Of a stretch of 64,000 nt of DNA, positions 8,277 through 20,188 are shown in pieces. The stretch is from contig DATGDH010000164.1 of NCBI GenBank assembly GCA_035310985.1, positions 61,742-125,741 on the forward strand, read 5' to 3'. This DNA comes from DAHVFK01 sp035310985. GTDB taxonomy: Bacteria > Pseudomonadota > Gammaproteobacteria > Burkholderiales > SG8-39. Position 1 is the stretch's first letter; every line of letters begins with the position of its first letter. A program made the position numbers and the translations under genes. The notes under the pieces were generated by a model. It was not told where the DNA came from, searched no databases, and worked only from the letters and a program-made list of their open reading frames with translations.

Positions 8277-9070
8277 GGGTTGCGATCGCAGGCGCTGCCG
8301 GGCGCATGGGGCGCACCCTGCTCGAAGCCGTGCTGCGCGACCCGCAACTTACGCTCGCGGCGGCGCTCGAGCCGGCCGGCCACCCTGCGCTCGGGCGCCA
8401 GGTGGGCGAGCTGGCAGGGCTGGCATGCGACCTCCGGCTGCGCGCCGATCAGGCCGAGGCGCTCGCCGACGCAGACGTGCTGGTCGATTTCACGCGCCCC
8501 GAGGGCACGCTCGCGCACCTCGAGGCTTGCGCCCGGCTGCGCAAGGCGCTGGTCATCGGCACGACGGGCTTTTCGCCCGACCAGAAGTCGCTCATCGCCA
8601 ACGCTGCGAAGACCATTCCGGTTATGATGGCACCGAACATGGCGGTCGGGGTGAACGTGCTGCTCAAGCTGGCGGAAACCGCGGCACGCATACTCGGCGA
8701 CGCCTACGACGTCGAAATCGTCGAGGCGCATCACCGTCATAAGGTAGACGCGCCGTCGGGAACCGCGCTCAAGCTGGGCGAGGTGGTGGCGCGCGCGCTC
8801 GGCCGCGATCTTGCGGCGTGCGCGGTGCACGGACGCCATGGCGACACCGGGGGGCGCGATCCAAAGGCGATCGGATTCCACGCCATCCGCGGCGGCGATA
8901 TCGTCGGCGAGCACACGGTGCTGTACGCGGGAGCCGGGGAGCGTCTCGAGCTGACGGTGCGCTCGTCCAGCCGCATGACCTACGCGCTCGGCGCGCTGCG
9001 CGCGGCCAAGTTTCTCGCCGGCCGCAGGCCGGGCCTGTACGACATGTTCGACGTGCTGGGGCTGAGCTAG
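8273..9070 (+). CDS. dapB: 4-hydroxy-tetrahydrodipicolinate reductase
   Basis: DapB carries out the NAD(P)H-dependent reduction in lysine and diaminopimelate synthesis. The 265-residue protein begins MRVAIAGAAGRMGRTLLEAV, the Rossmann dinucleotide site. It has the FTRPEGTLAHLEAC region and the substrate and catalytic stretch EAHHRHKVDAPSGTA near residue 155. The GTG start overlaps the bamE stop (GTGA), suggesting translational coupling. The end YDMFDVLGLS is typical. Confidence 0.97.
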   Translation: MRVAIAGAAGRMGRTLLEAVLRDPQLTLAAALEPAGHPALGRQVGELAGLACDLRLRADQAEALADADVLVDFTRPEGTLAHLEACARLRKALVIGTTGFSPDQKSLIANAAKTIPVMMAPNMAVGVNVLLKLAETAARILGDAYDVEIVEAHHRHKVDAPSGTALKLGEVVARALGRDLAACAVHGRHGDTGGRDPKAIGFHAIRGGDIVGEHTVLYAGAGERLELTVRSSSRMTYALGALRAAKFLAGRRPGLYDMFDVLGLS

Positions 9071-9076
9071 GGCGCG

Positions 9077-9106
9077 TTGCCGGGGTTCGGCAGAAGCCGG
9101 TATAAT
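9077..9106 (+). promoter_or_regulatory. Sigma-70 promoter of carAB
   Basis: TTGCCG (9077-9082) and a perfect TATAAT (9101-9106) are separated by 18 nt. They lie just after the dapB stop and about 70 nt before the carA start, so transcription would begin upstream of the hairpin at 9121. Confidence 0.75.
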
Positions 9107-9120
9107 TCCTTGCTCAGACG

Positions 9121-9152
9121 AGCGGGAGGGGCGCCAGCCTCTTCCGCTTTTT
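9121..9152 (+). terminator. Hairpin plus T-run in the carA leader (possible attenuator)
   Basis: AGCGGGAGGGGC (9121-9132) can pair with GCCTCTTCCGCT (9137-9148), two of the 12 pairs being G-U, around the loop GCCA. Five T residues end at 9152. This has the form of an intrinsic terminator. It lies between the TATAAT promoter and the carA start, so it may attenuate carAB transcription. Alternatively it could simply end dapB messages. Confidence 0.6.
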
Positions 9153-9177
9153 CACATCTAGCCCTGGAGTTTGCGTC

Positions 9178-10300
9178 TTGCCTGCCCTCGAACCCGCGAT
9201 CCTCGTCCTCGCCGACGGGACCGTGTTTCGGGGACGGTCGATCGGCGCACGCGGACTCTCGGCGGGCGAGGTGGTGTTTAATACCGCCATTACCGGTTAC
9301 CAGGAGATCCTCACCGATCCTTCCTATTGCCGCCAGATCGTCACGCTCACCTATCCGCATATCGGCAACACGGGCACCAACGCGGAGGACGACGAGGCGG
9401 ACAAGGTCCATGCGTCGGGCCTCGTCGTGCGCGACCTGCCGGCGGCGCCCTCGAACTGGCGTGCGACGCACAGCCTGCCCGAATTCCTGCGGGCAAAAGG
9501 AGTGGTTGCGCTCGCCGACATCGATACGCGCCGCCTGACCCGCATCCTGCGGGAGCGCGGTGCGCAGAACGGCTGCCTGATGGCGGGCGAGGTCGACGTC
9601 GACAGGGCGCTCGCTGCGGCGCGCGACTTTCCCGGGCTTGCCGGGATGGACCTCGCCAAGGAAGTGAGCACCGCGGCGCCCTACGAGTGGCGCGAGGGCG
9701 GCTGGACCCTCGGGGCCGGATTCGGGCGGCCTGCGGAGGCGCGCTTCCATGTGGTGGCCTACGACTACGGCGTAAAGCGCAACATCCTGCGCATGCTTGC
9801 GGAGCGCGGGGCGCGCGTCACGGTGCTACCGGCGCGGGCGGGCGCGGCCGAAGCGCTGGCGCTCAAGCCGGACGGAGTCTTCCTCTCCAACGGCCCCGGC
9901 GATCCGGAACCCTGCGACTACGCCATTCGGGCGATACGAGAGCTCCTCGCGACCGGGAACGTTCCGGTGTTCGGCATCTGCCTCGGTCACCAGCTGATGG
10001 GGCTCGCGGCGGGCGCCAGAACCGTGAAGATGAAATTCGGCCACCACGGCGCCAACCATCCGGTGAAGGACCTGGACACCGGGCGGGTTGTGATTACCAG
10101 CCAGAATCATGGCTTCACGGTCGATCCCGAAACTCTGCCGCCGAACCTGCGGATCACCCATGTATCGCTGTTTGACGGCTCGCTGCAGGGTTTCGCCTAC
10201 ACCGACCGTCCGGCGTTCTGCTTCCAGGGTCATCCGGAGGCGAGCCCCGGACCGCACGACATTTCGTACCTATTCGACCGCTTCGCAGCGCTGATGAAGG

Positions 10301-10317
<17 letters not shown>
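9178..10317 (+). CDS. carA: Carbamoyl-phosphate synthase, small (glutaminase) subunit
   Basis: CarA hydrolyses glutamine and passes ammonia to CarB for carbamoyl phosphate, the precursor of arginine and pyrimidines. The 379 residues contain the N-terminal CarA domain and a class I glutamine amidotransferase domain. Its nucleophile is in FGICLGHQLMGLA, and the His-Glu pair is in FQGHPEASPGPHD near the end. The start is a TTG with GGAG 9 nt upstream; no ATG in frame gives the conserved ALEPAILVLADGTVF beginning. It overlaps carB by 17 bp. Confidence 0.96.
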
Positions 10318-13528
<3,211 letters not shown>

Positions 13529-13540
13529 GATCTGACTCAA

Positions 13541-14014
13541 ATGGCGAAGACACCCATCACTTCCCGTGGGGCCGAGCTGCTGCGCGCCGAGCTGCAGCGA
13601 CTGAAGACGGTAGAGCGCCCGGGGGTGATCAACGCGATCGCGGAGGCGCGCTCGCACGGCGATCTGTCGGAGAACGCAGAGTACGACGCGGCGCGGGAGC
13701 GCCAGGGATTCATCGAGGGACGCATCTCTGAGATCGAGGCCAAGCTCGCAAACGCGCAAGTCATCGATCCGAAGCTGGTCGATGCGGACGGGCGCTGCGT
13801 GTTCGGCGCAACGGTCGACTTGCAGGAGGAGCGCGGCGAGACGGTGACCTATCAAATCGTCGGCGAAGACGAGGCTGACATCAAGGACGGCCGCGTATCG
13901 ATCAGCTCGCCGATCGCACGCGCGCTGATCGGGAAGTACGCGGGGGACCAGGTCGAGGTGCAGACGCCGGGCGGAGTGAAGCGCTACGAGATCCTCGACG
14001 TCCGCTACCTGTAG
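13541..14014 (+). CDS. greA: Transcription elongation factor GreA
   Basis: GreA stimulates transcript cleavage by backtracked RNA polymerase. The 157-residue protein has the N-terminal coiled-coil finger with SHGDLSENAEYDAARERQ, including the acidic tip, and a C-terminal FKBP-like domain ending GVKRYEILDVRYL. It follows carB in the usual betaproteobacterial order. A second Gre factor (GreB) is encoded at 60447. Confidence 0.97.
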   Translation: MAKTPITSRGAELLRAELQRLKTVERPGVINAIAEARSHGDLSENAEYDAARERQGFIEGRISEIEAKLANAQVIDPKLVDADGRCVFGATVDLQEERGETVTYQIVGEDEADIKDGRVSISSPIARALIGKYAGDQVEVQTPGGVKRYEILDVRYL

Positions 14015-14024
14015 CGGCGTAGCG

Positions 14025-14639
14025 GTGAGCAAATCCAGCAAGCAGTGGCTCCGGCGCCATGTGACCGACGGCTACGTCAGGCAGGCGCGCGCCCATGGTT
14101 ACCGCTCGCGCGCCGCCTTCAAGCTGCTTGAAATCGACGCCCGCGAGAAGCTGCTGCATCCGGGCGCGCGCGTGCTGGACCTCGGCGCGGCTCCGGGCGG
14201 CTGGTCGCAGGTGGCGGCGGCGAAAGTGGGCATTACGGGCCGGGTGGTCGCCATTGACCTACTTGAACTCGCCCCCATATCGGGAATTAAGACGCTGCGC
14301 GGCGACGTGCGCGACGCCGGGGTGCGTGAAGCATTACGCGCTGAACTGGGCGGGCCGGTAGACGTGGTGTTGTCCGATCTCTCGCCGAACATATCGGGAA
14401 TCGCGACCGTCGACCAGGCACGCGCGGCGGAGCTGGCCGAACTGGCCGCGGTATTGGCGGCCGAGCTTCTGAAACCAAGCGGCGTCCTGCTGGTCAAGGC
14501 ATTTCAGGGGGAGGCGTTTGAGGGAATTCTCGCCACCTTGAAAGGGGCATTTCGGTCGGTTTCGGTGCGCAAGCCCGGTGCATCGCGCGGAGAATCGCGG
14601 GAAACCTACCTGGTGGCGCGCGGCCCGAAGCCGCGCTGA
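14025..14639 (+). CDS. rlmE: 23S rRNA 2'-O-ribose U2552 methyltransferase RlmE (FtsJ)
   Basis: RlmE methylates U2552 in the ribosomal A loop at a late stage of 50S assembly. The 204-residue protein has the SAM-binding stretch VLDLGAAPGGWSQVAA. The catalytic K-D-K-E residues appear in the contexts RSRAAFKLLEID, VLSDLSPNISG, LLVKAFQGE and GESRETYLVA. The start is GTG, 10 bp after greA. In many relatives yhbY lies between greA and rlmE; it is absent here. ftsH follows. Confidence 0.97.
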   Translation: MSKSSKQWLRRHVTDGYVRQARAHGYRSRAAFKLLEIDAREKLLHPGARVLDLGAAPGGWSQVAAAKVGITGRVVAIDLLELAPISGIKTLRGDVRDAGVREALRAELGGPVDVVLSDLSPNISGIATVDQARAAELAELAAVLAAELLKPSGVLLVKAFQGEAFEGILATLKGAFRSVSVRKPGASRGESRETYLVARGPKPR

Positions 14640-14722
14640 GGCGGCAGAGTCCCCTTCTTGCTGTGCGCAAAGGGGGCTAGAATCCGCATGACGTTACGCG
14701 CATCGCGCGAAGGAGCAAGTCC

Positions 14723-16612
14723 TTGAACAATATGCTTAAGAACCTCGTCATCTGGCTCGTGATCGGGCTGGTGCTGATGACTGTGTTCAACCAGTTCAGC
14801 ACGCGCCAGGTCGCCCAGCAGCCGATGGAGTACTCGCAGTTTCTGGACGAGGTCAAGACCGGCCGCATCGCCAAGGTGACCATCGAGGGCCGGCAACTGA
14901 AAGCGACCACCACCGACGGCAAGCGGGTGGTGAGCTATTCGCCGGGCGACATCTGGCTCGTGTCGGACCTGCTCAAGTACGGCGTCAAGATCGAAGCCAA
15001 GCCGGAAGAAGAGCCCTCGCTCCTCATGAACATCTTCGTGTCGTGGTTCCCGATGCTGCTCCTGATCGGCGTGTGGATCTTCTTCATGCGCCAGATGCAG
15101 GGCGGCGGCCGGGGCGGCGCCTTCTCGTTCGGCAAGTCGCGCGCACGCATGATGGATGAGTCGACCAACACCGTCACGTTCGCCGATGTGGCGGGCTGCG
15201 AGGAGGCGAAGGAGGATGTCGCCGAACTGGTCGATTTCCTGCGTGACCCTTCCAAGTTCCAGAAGCTGGGCGGCCGAATCCCGCGCGGCGTGCTGATGGT
15301 GGGCTCGCCCGGGACCGGCAAGACGCTGCTCGCGCGCGCCATCGCGGGCGAGGCGAAGGTGCCGTTCTTCTCCATCTCCGGCTCCGACTTCGTCGAGATG
15401 TTCGTCGGCGTGGGCGCGGCCCGCGTGCGCGACATGTTCGAGCAGGCGAAGAAGCACGCGCCCTGCATCGTGTTCATCGATGAGATCGATGCCGTCGGCC
15501 GCCAGCGTGGCGCGGGCCTCGGCGGCGGCAACGACGAGCGCGAGCAGACTCTCAACCAGCTGTTGGTGGAGATGGACGGCTTCGAGGCCACCATGGGCGT
15601 CATCGTCATCGCCGCCACCAACCGCCCGGACGTGCTCGACCCGGCGCTGCTCAGGCCCGGGCGCTTCGACCGCCAGGTGGTGGTGCCTCTGCCCGACATC
15701 CGCGGGCGGGAGGAGATCCTCAAGGTCCATATGCGCAAGGTGCCTCTTGCGCCGGACGTCAAGGCCGACATCATTGCGCGCGGTACGCCCGGGTTTTCCG
15801 GGGCGGACCTCGCCAACCTGGTGAACGAGGCCGCGTTGTTCGCGGCGCGCAAGAGCAAGCGCCTGGTCGACATGGAAGACTTCGAGCGCGCCAAGGACAA
15901 GATCATCATGGGGGCGGAGCGACGCTCGATGGTGATGCCGGAGGAAGAGCGGCGCAATACTGCGTACCACGAATCGGGGCACGCGGTGGTGGCGAAGCTT
16001 CTGCCGAAGACCGACCCGGTGCACAAGGTGACGATCATCCCGCGAGGACGCGCGCTCGGTGTGACGATGCAGCTGCCGGAGCAGGATCGATACAGCCAGG
16101 ACCGCGAACGCCTCTACAACATGATCTGCGTGCTGTTCGGCGGCCGAATCGCCGAGGAGCTGTTCATGAGCCAGATGACCACCGGCGCAGCAAACGATTT
16201 CGAGCGCGCAACCGAGCTGGCGCGGCGCATGGTGACGCAGTGGGGCATGTCCGACGAGCTGGGCACCATGGTGTACGGTGAGAACGAGGGCGAGATCTTC
16301 CTCGGACGCTCGATCACCACGCACAAGAACGTCTCCGAAGCGACCATGCAGAAGGTGGACGCCGAAATCCGGCGCATCATCGACACGCAATACCAGCTCG
16401 CGCGCAAGCTGCTCGAGGAAAACCGCGACAAGGTCGAGGCGATGGCCAAGGCGCTGCTCGAGTGGGAAACCCTCGACGCGGACCAGCTAAACGACATCAT
16501 GGCCGGCAAGCCGCCCCGTCCGCCTAAGGTCACGCCGCCTGCGCAAGGCTCCTCCGGCGCCGCGAACGACGGCGGCGCGCGCGGCGCCACCGCGCCTGCT
16601 CCAAGCGCCTGA
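14723..16612 (+). CDS. ftsH: ATP-dependent zinc metalloprotease FtsH
   Basis: FtsH is a membrane-bound AAA+ protease that degrades misfolded membrane proteins and regulators such as sigma-32. The 629 residues show two transmembrane helices (about 4-22 and 98-118) flanking a periplasmic domain. The AAA domain has Walker A as GSPGTGKT, where most homologs have GPPGTGKT, and Walker B CIVFIDEIDAVG. The zinc site is HESGH. The tail is rich in Pro, Gly and Ala. The TTG start with AAGGAG upstream gives the conserved MNNMLKNLVIWLVIGLVLM beginning. folP follows after 7 bp. Confidence 0.97.
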   Translation: MNNMLKNLVIWLVIGLVLMTVFNQFSTRQVAQQPMEYSQFLDEVKTGRIAKVTIEGRQLKATTTDGKRVVSYSPGDIWLVSDLLKYGVKIEAKPEEEPSLLMNIFVSWFPMLLLIGVWIFFMRQMQGGGRGGAFSFGKSRARMMDESTNTVTFADVAGCEEAKEDVAELVDFLRDPSKFQKLGGRIPRGVLMVGSPGTGKTLLARAIAGEAKVPFFSISGSDFVEMFVGVGAARVRDMFEQAKKHAPCIVFIDEIDAVGRQRGAGLGGGNDEREQTLNQLLVEMDGFEATMGVIVIAATNRPDVLDPALLRPGRFDRQVVVPLPDIRGREEILKVHMRKVPLAPDVKADIIARGTPGFSGADLANLVNEAALFAARKSKRLVDMEDFERAKDKIIMGAERRSMVMPEEERRNTAYHESGHAVVAKLLPKTDPVHKVTIIPRGRALGVTMQLPEQDRYSQDRERLYNMICVLFGGRIAEELFMSQMTTGAANDFERATELARRMVTQWGMSDELGTMVYGENEGEIFLGRSITTHKNVSEATMQKVDAEIRRIIDTQYQLARKLLEENRDKVEAMAKALLEWETLDADQLNDIMAGKPPRPPKVTPPAQGSSGAANDGGARGATAPAPSA

Positions 16613-16619
16613 TCGCTCG

Positions 16620-17441
16620 ATGCTGCGCTGCGGCAGGTACGCGCTGCCGCTCGAGCGCCCCTTGGTGATGGGGGTCGTCAACATCACGCCGGACTCTTTT
16701 TTCGACGGCGGGAAGTTCCTGGATCGTGCCGCAGCCCTCGCGCATGCGCGCCGACTGGTCGACGAGGGCGCGGACCTGCTCGATCTAGGCGGGGAGTCGA
16801 CGCGCCCCGGGGCGCAGCCGGTGTCGGAGCAGGAGGAGCTCGCGCGCGTGATCCCTGTGCTCGAGGCGCTTGCCGGCGGTCGCGTACCGGTATCGGTCGA
16901 TACGCGCCGCCCGGGCGTGATGCGCGCGGCGCTGGCGCATGGGGCGTCGATGATCAACGACGTCGAGGCGCTGTCGGCGCCCGGCGCGCTTGAGGCGGTG
17001 GCGGAGACCAGCTGCGCCGTGTGCTTGATGCACAAGCGCGGTGATCCGGCAACCATGCAGCGCGATCCACGCTATGACGAGGTCGTGTCCGAGGTCGCGG
17101 ACTACCTCCTAGGCAGGATTGCGGCTGTGCGCGCCGCGGGCATCGCCGCCGACCGAATCGTCGCCGATCCGGGGTTCGGGTTTGGCAAGACGCTGGGGCA
17201 CAACCTTACGCTGCTCAAGCGGCTGCCCGAGCTCGCCCGGCTGGGGGTGCCGCTGCTCGTCGGCTGGTCGCGCAAATCGTCGCTCGGCGAACTCACCGGA
17301 CGCGCCGCAGAGGATCGCCTGGCGGGAAGCCTGGCGGCGGCTTTGCTCGCTTTGCACGGCGGAGCGAAAATACTGCGCGTACACGACGTGAAGGAAACGC
17401 GCGACGTGGTTCTGGTCTGGGAGGCCTGGCGCAAAGCATGA
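16620..17441 (+). CDS. folP: Dihydropteroate synthase
   Basis: FolP condenses p-aminobenzoate with dihydropterin pyrophosphate in folate synthesis. The 273-residue TIM barrel has the signatures VMGVVNITPDSFFDGGKF and LLDLGGESTRPGAQPV, plus ADPGFGFGKTLGHN and VGWSRKSSLGELTG. It lies between ftsH and glmM as in E. coli and overlaps glmM by 4 bp (ATGA), suggesting coupled translation. Confidence 0.97.
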   Translation: MLRCGRYALPLERPLVMGVVNITPDSFFDGGKFLDRAAALAHARRLVDEGADLLDLGGESTRPGAQPVSEQEELARVIPVLEALAGGRVPVSVDTRRPGVMRAALAHGASMINDVEALSAPGALEAVAETSCAVCLMHKRGDPATMQRDPRYDEVVSEVADYLLGRIAAVRAAGIAADRIVADPGFGFGKTLGHNLTLLKRLPELARLGVPLLVGWSRKSSLGELTGRAAEDRLAGSLAAALLALHGGAKILRVHDVKETRDVVLVWEAWRKA

Positions 17442-18796
17442 GCCGCAAACACTTCGGCACCGATGGCGTCCGCGGCACGGTCGGCAGCTCGCCGATGACG
17501 GCCGATTTCGTCCTGCGCCTGGGCTATGCTGCGGGCAGCGTGCTCGCCACGCGCGGGCAGGCGGCGCATGGCGAGCGCCCTGCTGTGCTGATCGGGAAGG
17601 ACACGCGCATATCGGGATACATGATCGAGGCCGCGCTCGAGGCAGGATTCTCCGCCGCGGGCGTGGACGTGCTGCTTTGCGGGCCGCTGCCGACCCCCGC
17701 AGTGGCGTACCTGACGCGCGCACTGCGCCTGAGCGCCGGGGTGGTCATCAGCGCCTCGCACAACCCTTACCCGGACAACGGCATCAAGTTCTTTTCCGGC
17801 GACGGTTACAAGTTGCCGGACGCGGTAGAGAATCAGATCGAGCGCGCGCTGGATGCTCCGATGGGATGCAATGCGGCAGCGAAGCTCGGGCGCGCGCGGC
17901 GCGTGGACGATGCGGCCGGCCGCTACATCGAATTCTGCAAGTCAACCTTTCCGAATGAGCTCGATCTCAAGGGTCTCAGTGTAGTCGTCGACTGCGCGCA
18001 CGGTGCGGCCTACGGCGTGGCGCCGCACGTTTTCCACGAGCTGGGCGCAGAGGTATTCGCGATCGGCGCCGAGCCAGACGGCTTCAACATAAACGAAGGC
18101 TGTGGAGCCACCGCGCCCGAGCGGCTGCGCGAGGAGGTCAGGCGCCGCGGTGCGCACCTTGGCGTCGCGCTGGACGGCGACGGCGACAGGGTCGTGATGG
18201 CCGACCCGGCCGGGGCGCTTTACGACGGCGACCAGTTGCTGTACGCCATCGTGCGACACCGCGCGACCAATGAGCGCGTCGCGGGCGTGGCCGGAACCCT
18301 GATGACCAACCTTGCGCTCGAGCAGGCGCTCGAGCGCGCGGGAATTCCCTTTGCGCGCGCCAGCGTAGGCGACCGCTACGTGCTGGAGCTGCTGCGCGAG
18401 CGGGGCTGGCTGTACGGCGGCGAGAACTCCGGCCATATCATCTGTCTGGACCGGCATACGACCGGCGACGGCATCGTATCGGCGCTGCAGGTGCTCGCTG
18501 CGATGCGCGACGGCGCCCGTTCGCTCGCCGAGCTGACCGCGGATCTGGTCATGTATCCGCAGGTGCTGGTAAACGTCGTGGTGCCGAGCGGCTTCGACTG
18601 GCGCGCGCACGAGGCGATCGCGCAGGCGCTGACGCAGGGCGAACGGTTGCTCGACGGGCGCGGCCGCGTGCTGCTCAGGCCCTCGGGCACCGAACCGGTG
18701 CTGCGCGTCATGGTTGAGGGCGAGCCTCGTAGCGCGATCGAGTCAACGGCGCAGTCGCTCGCCGAGGCAGTGCGGCGCTGCGCAGGTGCGCGCTGA
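17438..18796 (+). CDS. glmM: Phosphoglucosamine mutase
   Basis: GlmM converts glucosamine-6-phosphate to glucosamine-1-phosphate for peptidoglycan and lipopolysaccharide. The 452-residue protein has the phosphoserine loop VISASHNPYPDNGIKFFSGD, the Mg-binding ALDGDGDRVVMAD, the sugar loop GGENSGHIIC and the phosphate-binding end LRPSGTEPVLRVMVEGE. It is the last gene of the ftsH-folP-glmM block. In E. coli secG and a tRNA-Leu(GAG) come next; here they are displaced by about 21.7 kb. Confidence 0.97.
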   Translation: MSRKHFGTDGVRGTVGSSPMTADFVLRLGYAAGSVLATRGQAAHGERPAVLIGKDTRISGYMIEAALEAGFSAAGVDVLLCGPLPTPAVAYLTRALRLSAGVVISASHNPYPDNGIKFFSGDGYKLPDAVENQIERALDAPMGCNAAAKLGRARRVDDAAGRYIEFCKSTFPNELDLKGLSVVVDCAHGAAYGVAPHVFHELGAEVFAIGAEPDGFNINEGCGATAPERLREEVRRRGAHLGVALDGDGDRVVMADPAGALYDGDQLLYAIVRHRATNERVAGVAGTLMTNLALEQALERAGIPFARASVGDRYVLELLRERGWLYGGENSGHIICLDRHTTGDGIVSALQVLAAMRDGARSLAELTADLVMYPQVLVNVVVPSGFDWRAHEAIAQALTQGERLLDGRGRVLLRPSGTEPVLRVMVEGEPRSAIESTAQSLAEAVRRCAGAR

Positions 18797-18826
18797 GCCT
18801 CCTGGTCTGCCCAACTTGTCAATTGT

Positions 18827-18859
18827 CAAAGTCCGCGGCGGCAAATAGTCGCGACTTTG
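18827..18859. other. Inverted repeat downstream of glmM
   Basis: CAAAGTCCGCG (18827-18837) and CGCGACTTTG (18850-18859) form arms of about 10 bp with one bulged base. No T-run follows, so it is not a clear terminator. It is preceded by a direct repeat, TTGTCAA twice (18816-18829). The rest of the 192-bp gap before pilW shows no further gene. Confidence 0.4.
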
Positions 18860-18988
18860 CGCCATTCATTACGTTATTTTGCCCGTCCGTCCGATTCGTT
18901 CCCGGTCTAGGACATTTGTCACGGCGCGCCCGTACAATACTTTGTAAGAAGGTGCTGTCACGTCACGCAGCAACCGGGGGAAGGACGC

Positions 18989-20110
18989 GTGGGGCGGAAG
19001 CGAAACGCATGGCCGCATGGCGCGCGTTGGGGACAGCGCGGCATGAGCCTGGTGGAAGTTCTGGTCGCGGTCGCGATCGGGCTGATCGGCATGCTCGTCA
19101 TCACCCAGGCGTATCTCACCAGCGATAAATTCAACCGCTCCACGTTGGGCGAGAACAGCGCCCAAACGAACGGCACGATCGCGTTGTTCACGGTCGAACG
19201 CGACCTGCGCATGGCGGGCTACGGCATGGCGAACACTGCAGCCTTCGGCTGCGGCAAGATCAATTGGTACTACGACCCGAATTACTCGCAGAACCTCGGC
19301 GGCTCCCTTCCCGATATCACCCTGGCCCCCGTCTATATCACCGTGACGCCCGGCCAGCCGGACCAGATCACTACCATGTACTCGAGCTCCAGCCGGATCG
19401 TTCCCGGGACGCTTTCGAAGACCATGCCTGCGTCCTCCTCGGAGTACGACGTGGATGGAACCATGGGCTACAAGCAGCAGGACCTCGTGGTGCTCGTGAA
19501 CCAGGCGGGGCCGATCAACTGCACGATGGCGCAGATCACGCATGTGCAGCCATCGGCTGCCAAGGTGCAGCACGACCCGGGGATTAACGCACCTTACAAT
19601 CCGCCCGGCGCGGGCCTGTTTCCAGCGTACAAGCAGGGCGACCTGGTCTTCGACTTGGGCAATCCCATAGTGCGTACCTATGCGATCGTCAACGGGCGCC
19701 TGCGCGTATCCGATACGCTGCTCATGGCGGCAGGCGTGACGCCGTACGACATCGCCGACGGCCTCGTAGACCTGCGCGCGGAATACGGCAAGGACAACGG
19801 GGTGAGCAACGGCACGGTGCAGAATGCCAGCTTCGTTGCGAACGACGGCATCATCGACAGCTTCGACAACGTCGCGCCCGCTTCGGCCGCCGAGTGGGCG
19901 CAGGTGCTCGCGATCCGCGTGGCGGTGCTCGCGCGCATCGGGGAGTACGAGAGGCCGGTCGGCGGCGTTTGCACCGCGACGACCGTGGCGCCGACCTGGG
20001 CAGCCGGTACGCGCAGCTTCACCGTACCCGAAGGGCTGCCTAGCTGCTACCGCTACCGCGTGTTCGAAACGGTGGTGCCTCTACGGAACCTCATCTGGCG
20101 CATGACCTAG
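18989..20110 (+). CDS. pilW: Type IV pilus minor pilin / assembly protein PilW
   Basis: PilW is a minor pilin that primes assembly of type IV pili. The 373-residue product has an 18-residue basic leader ending in Gly, then MSLVEVLVAVAIGLIGMLVI, a class III prepilin cleavage site with Glu at position +5 and a hydrophobic helix. The C-terminal end CYRYRVFETVVPLRNLIWRM is typical and shows it is complete. The GTG start has GGGGAAGGA just upstream. The usual partners (pilV, pilX, pilY1, pilE) are absent on both sides, so this copy is isolated. It ends directly before the Pho-box repeats of the pst cluster. Confidence 0.85.
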   Translation: MGRKRNAWPHGARWGQRGMSLVEVLVAVAIGLIGMLVITQAYLTSDKFNRSTLGENSAQTNGTIALFTVERDLRMAGYGMANTAAFGCGKINWYYDPNYSQNLGGSLPDITLAPVYITVTPGQPDQITTMYSSSSRIVPGTLSKTMPASSSEYDVDGTMGYKQQDLVVLVNQAGPINCTMAQITHVQPSAAKVQHDPGINAPYNPPGAGLFPAYKQGDLVFDLGNPIVRTYAIVNGRLRVSDTLLMAAGVTPYDIADGLVDLRAEYGKDNGVSNGTVQNASFVANDGIIDSFDNVAPASAAEWAQVLAIRVAVLARIGEYERPVGGVCTATTVAPTWAAGTRSFTVPEGLPSCYRYRVFETVVPLRNLIWRMT

Positions 20111-20120
20111 CCGAAGCTAT

Positions 20121-20147
20121 GTAATGAGGCCGTAACATCCGCGCAAT
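20121..20147 (+). promoter_or_regulatory. Probable PhoB box upstream of pstS
   Basis: GTAAT (20121), GTAAC (20132) and GCAAT (20143) begin exactly 11 bp apart. That is the direct-repeat spacing of PhoB binding sites in front of phosphate-starvation genes. It lies about 45-65 nt before the pstS start. The half-sites differ from the E. coli TGTCA consensus, so the call rests on spacing and position. Confidence 0.55.
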
Positions 20148-20188
20148 AGACTGCGCTTCGCAAGCAAATCCACGCGACGGAGTCTAGG

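Noticed and set aside
14606..16390. A 594-codon minus-strand frame opposite ftsH.
   Set aside because: It mirrors ftsH codon by codon, has no recognisable motifs, and ends in an intergenic region without a ribosome-binding site.
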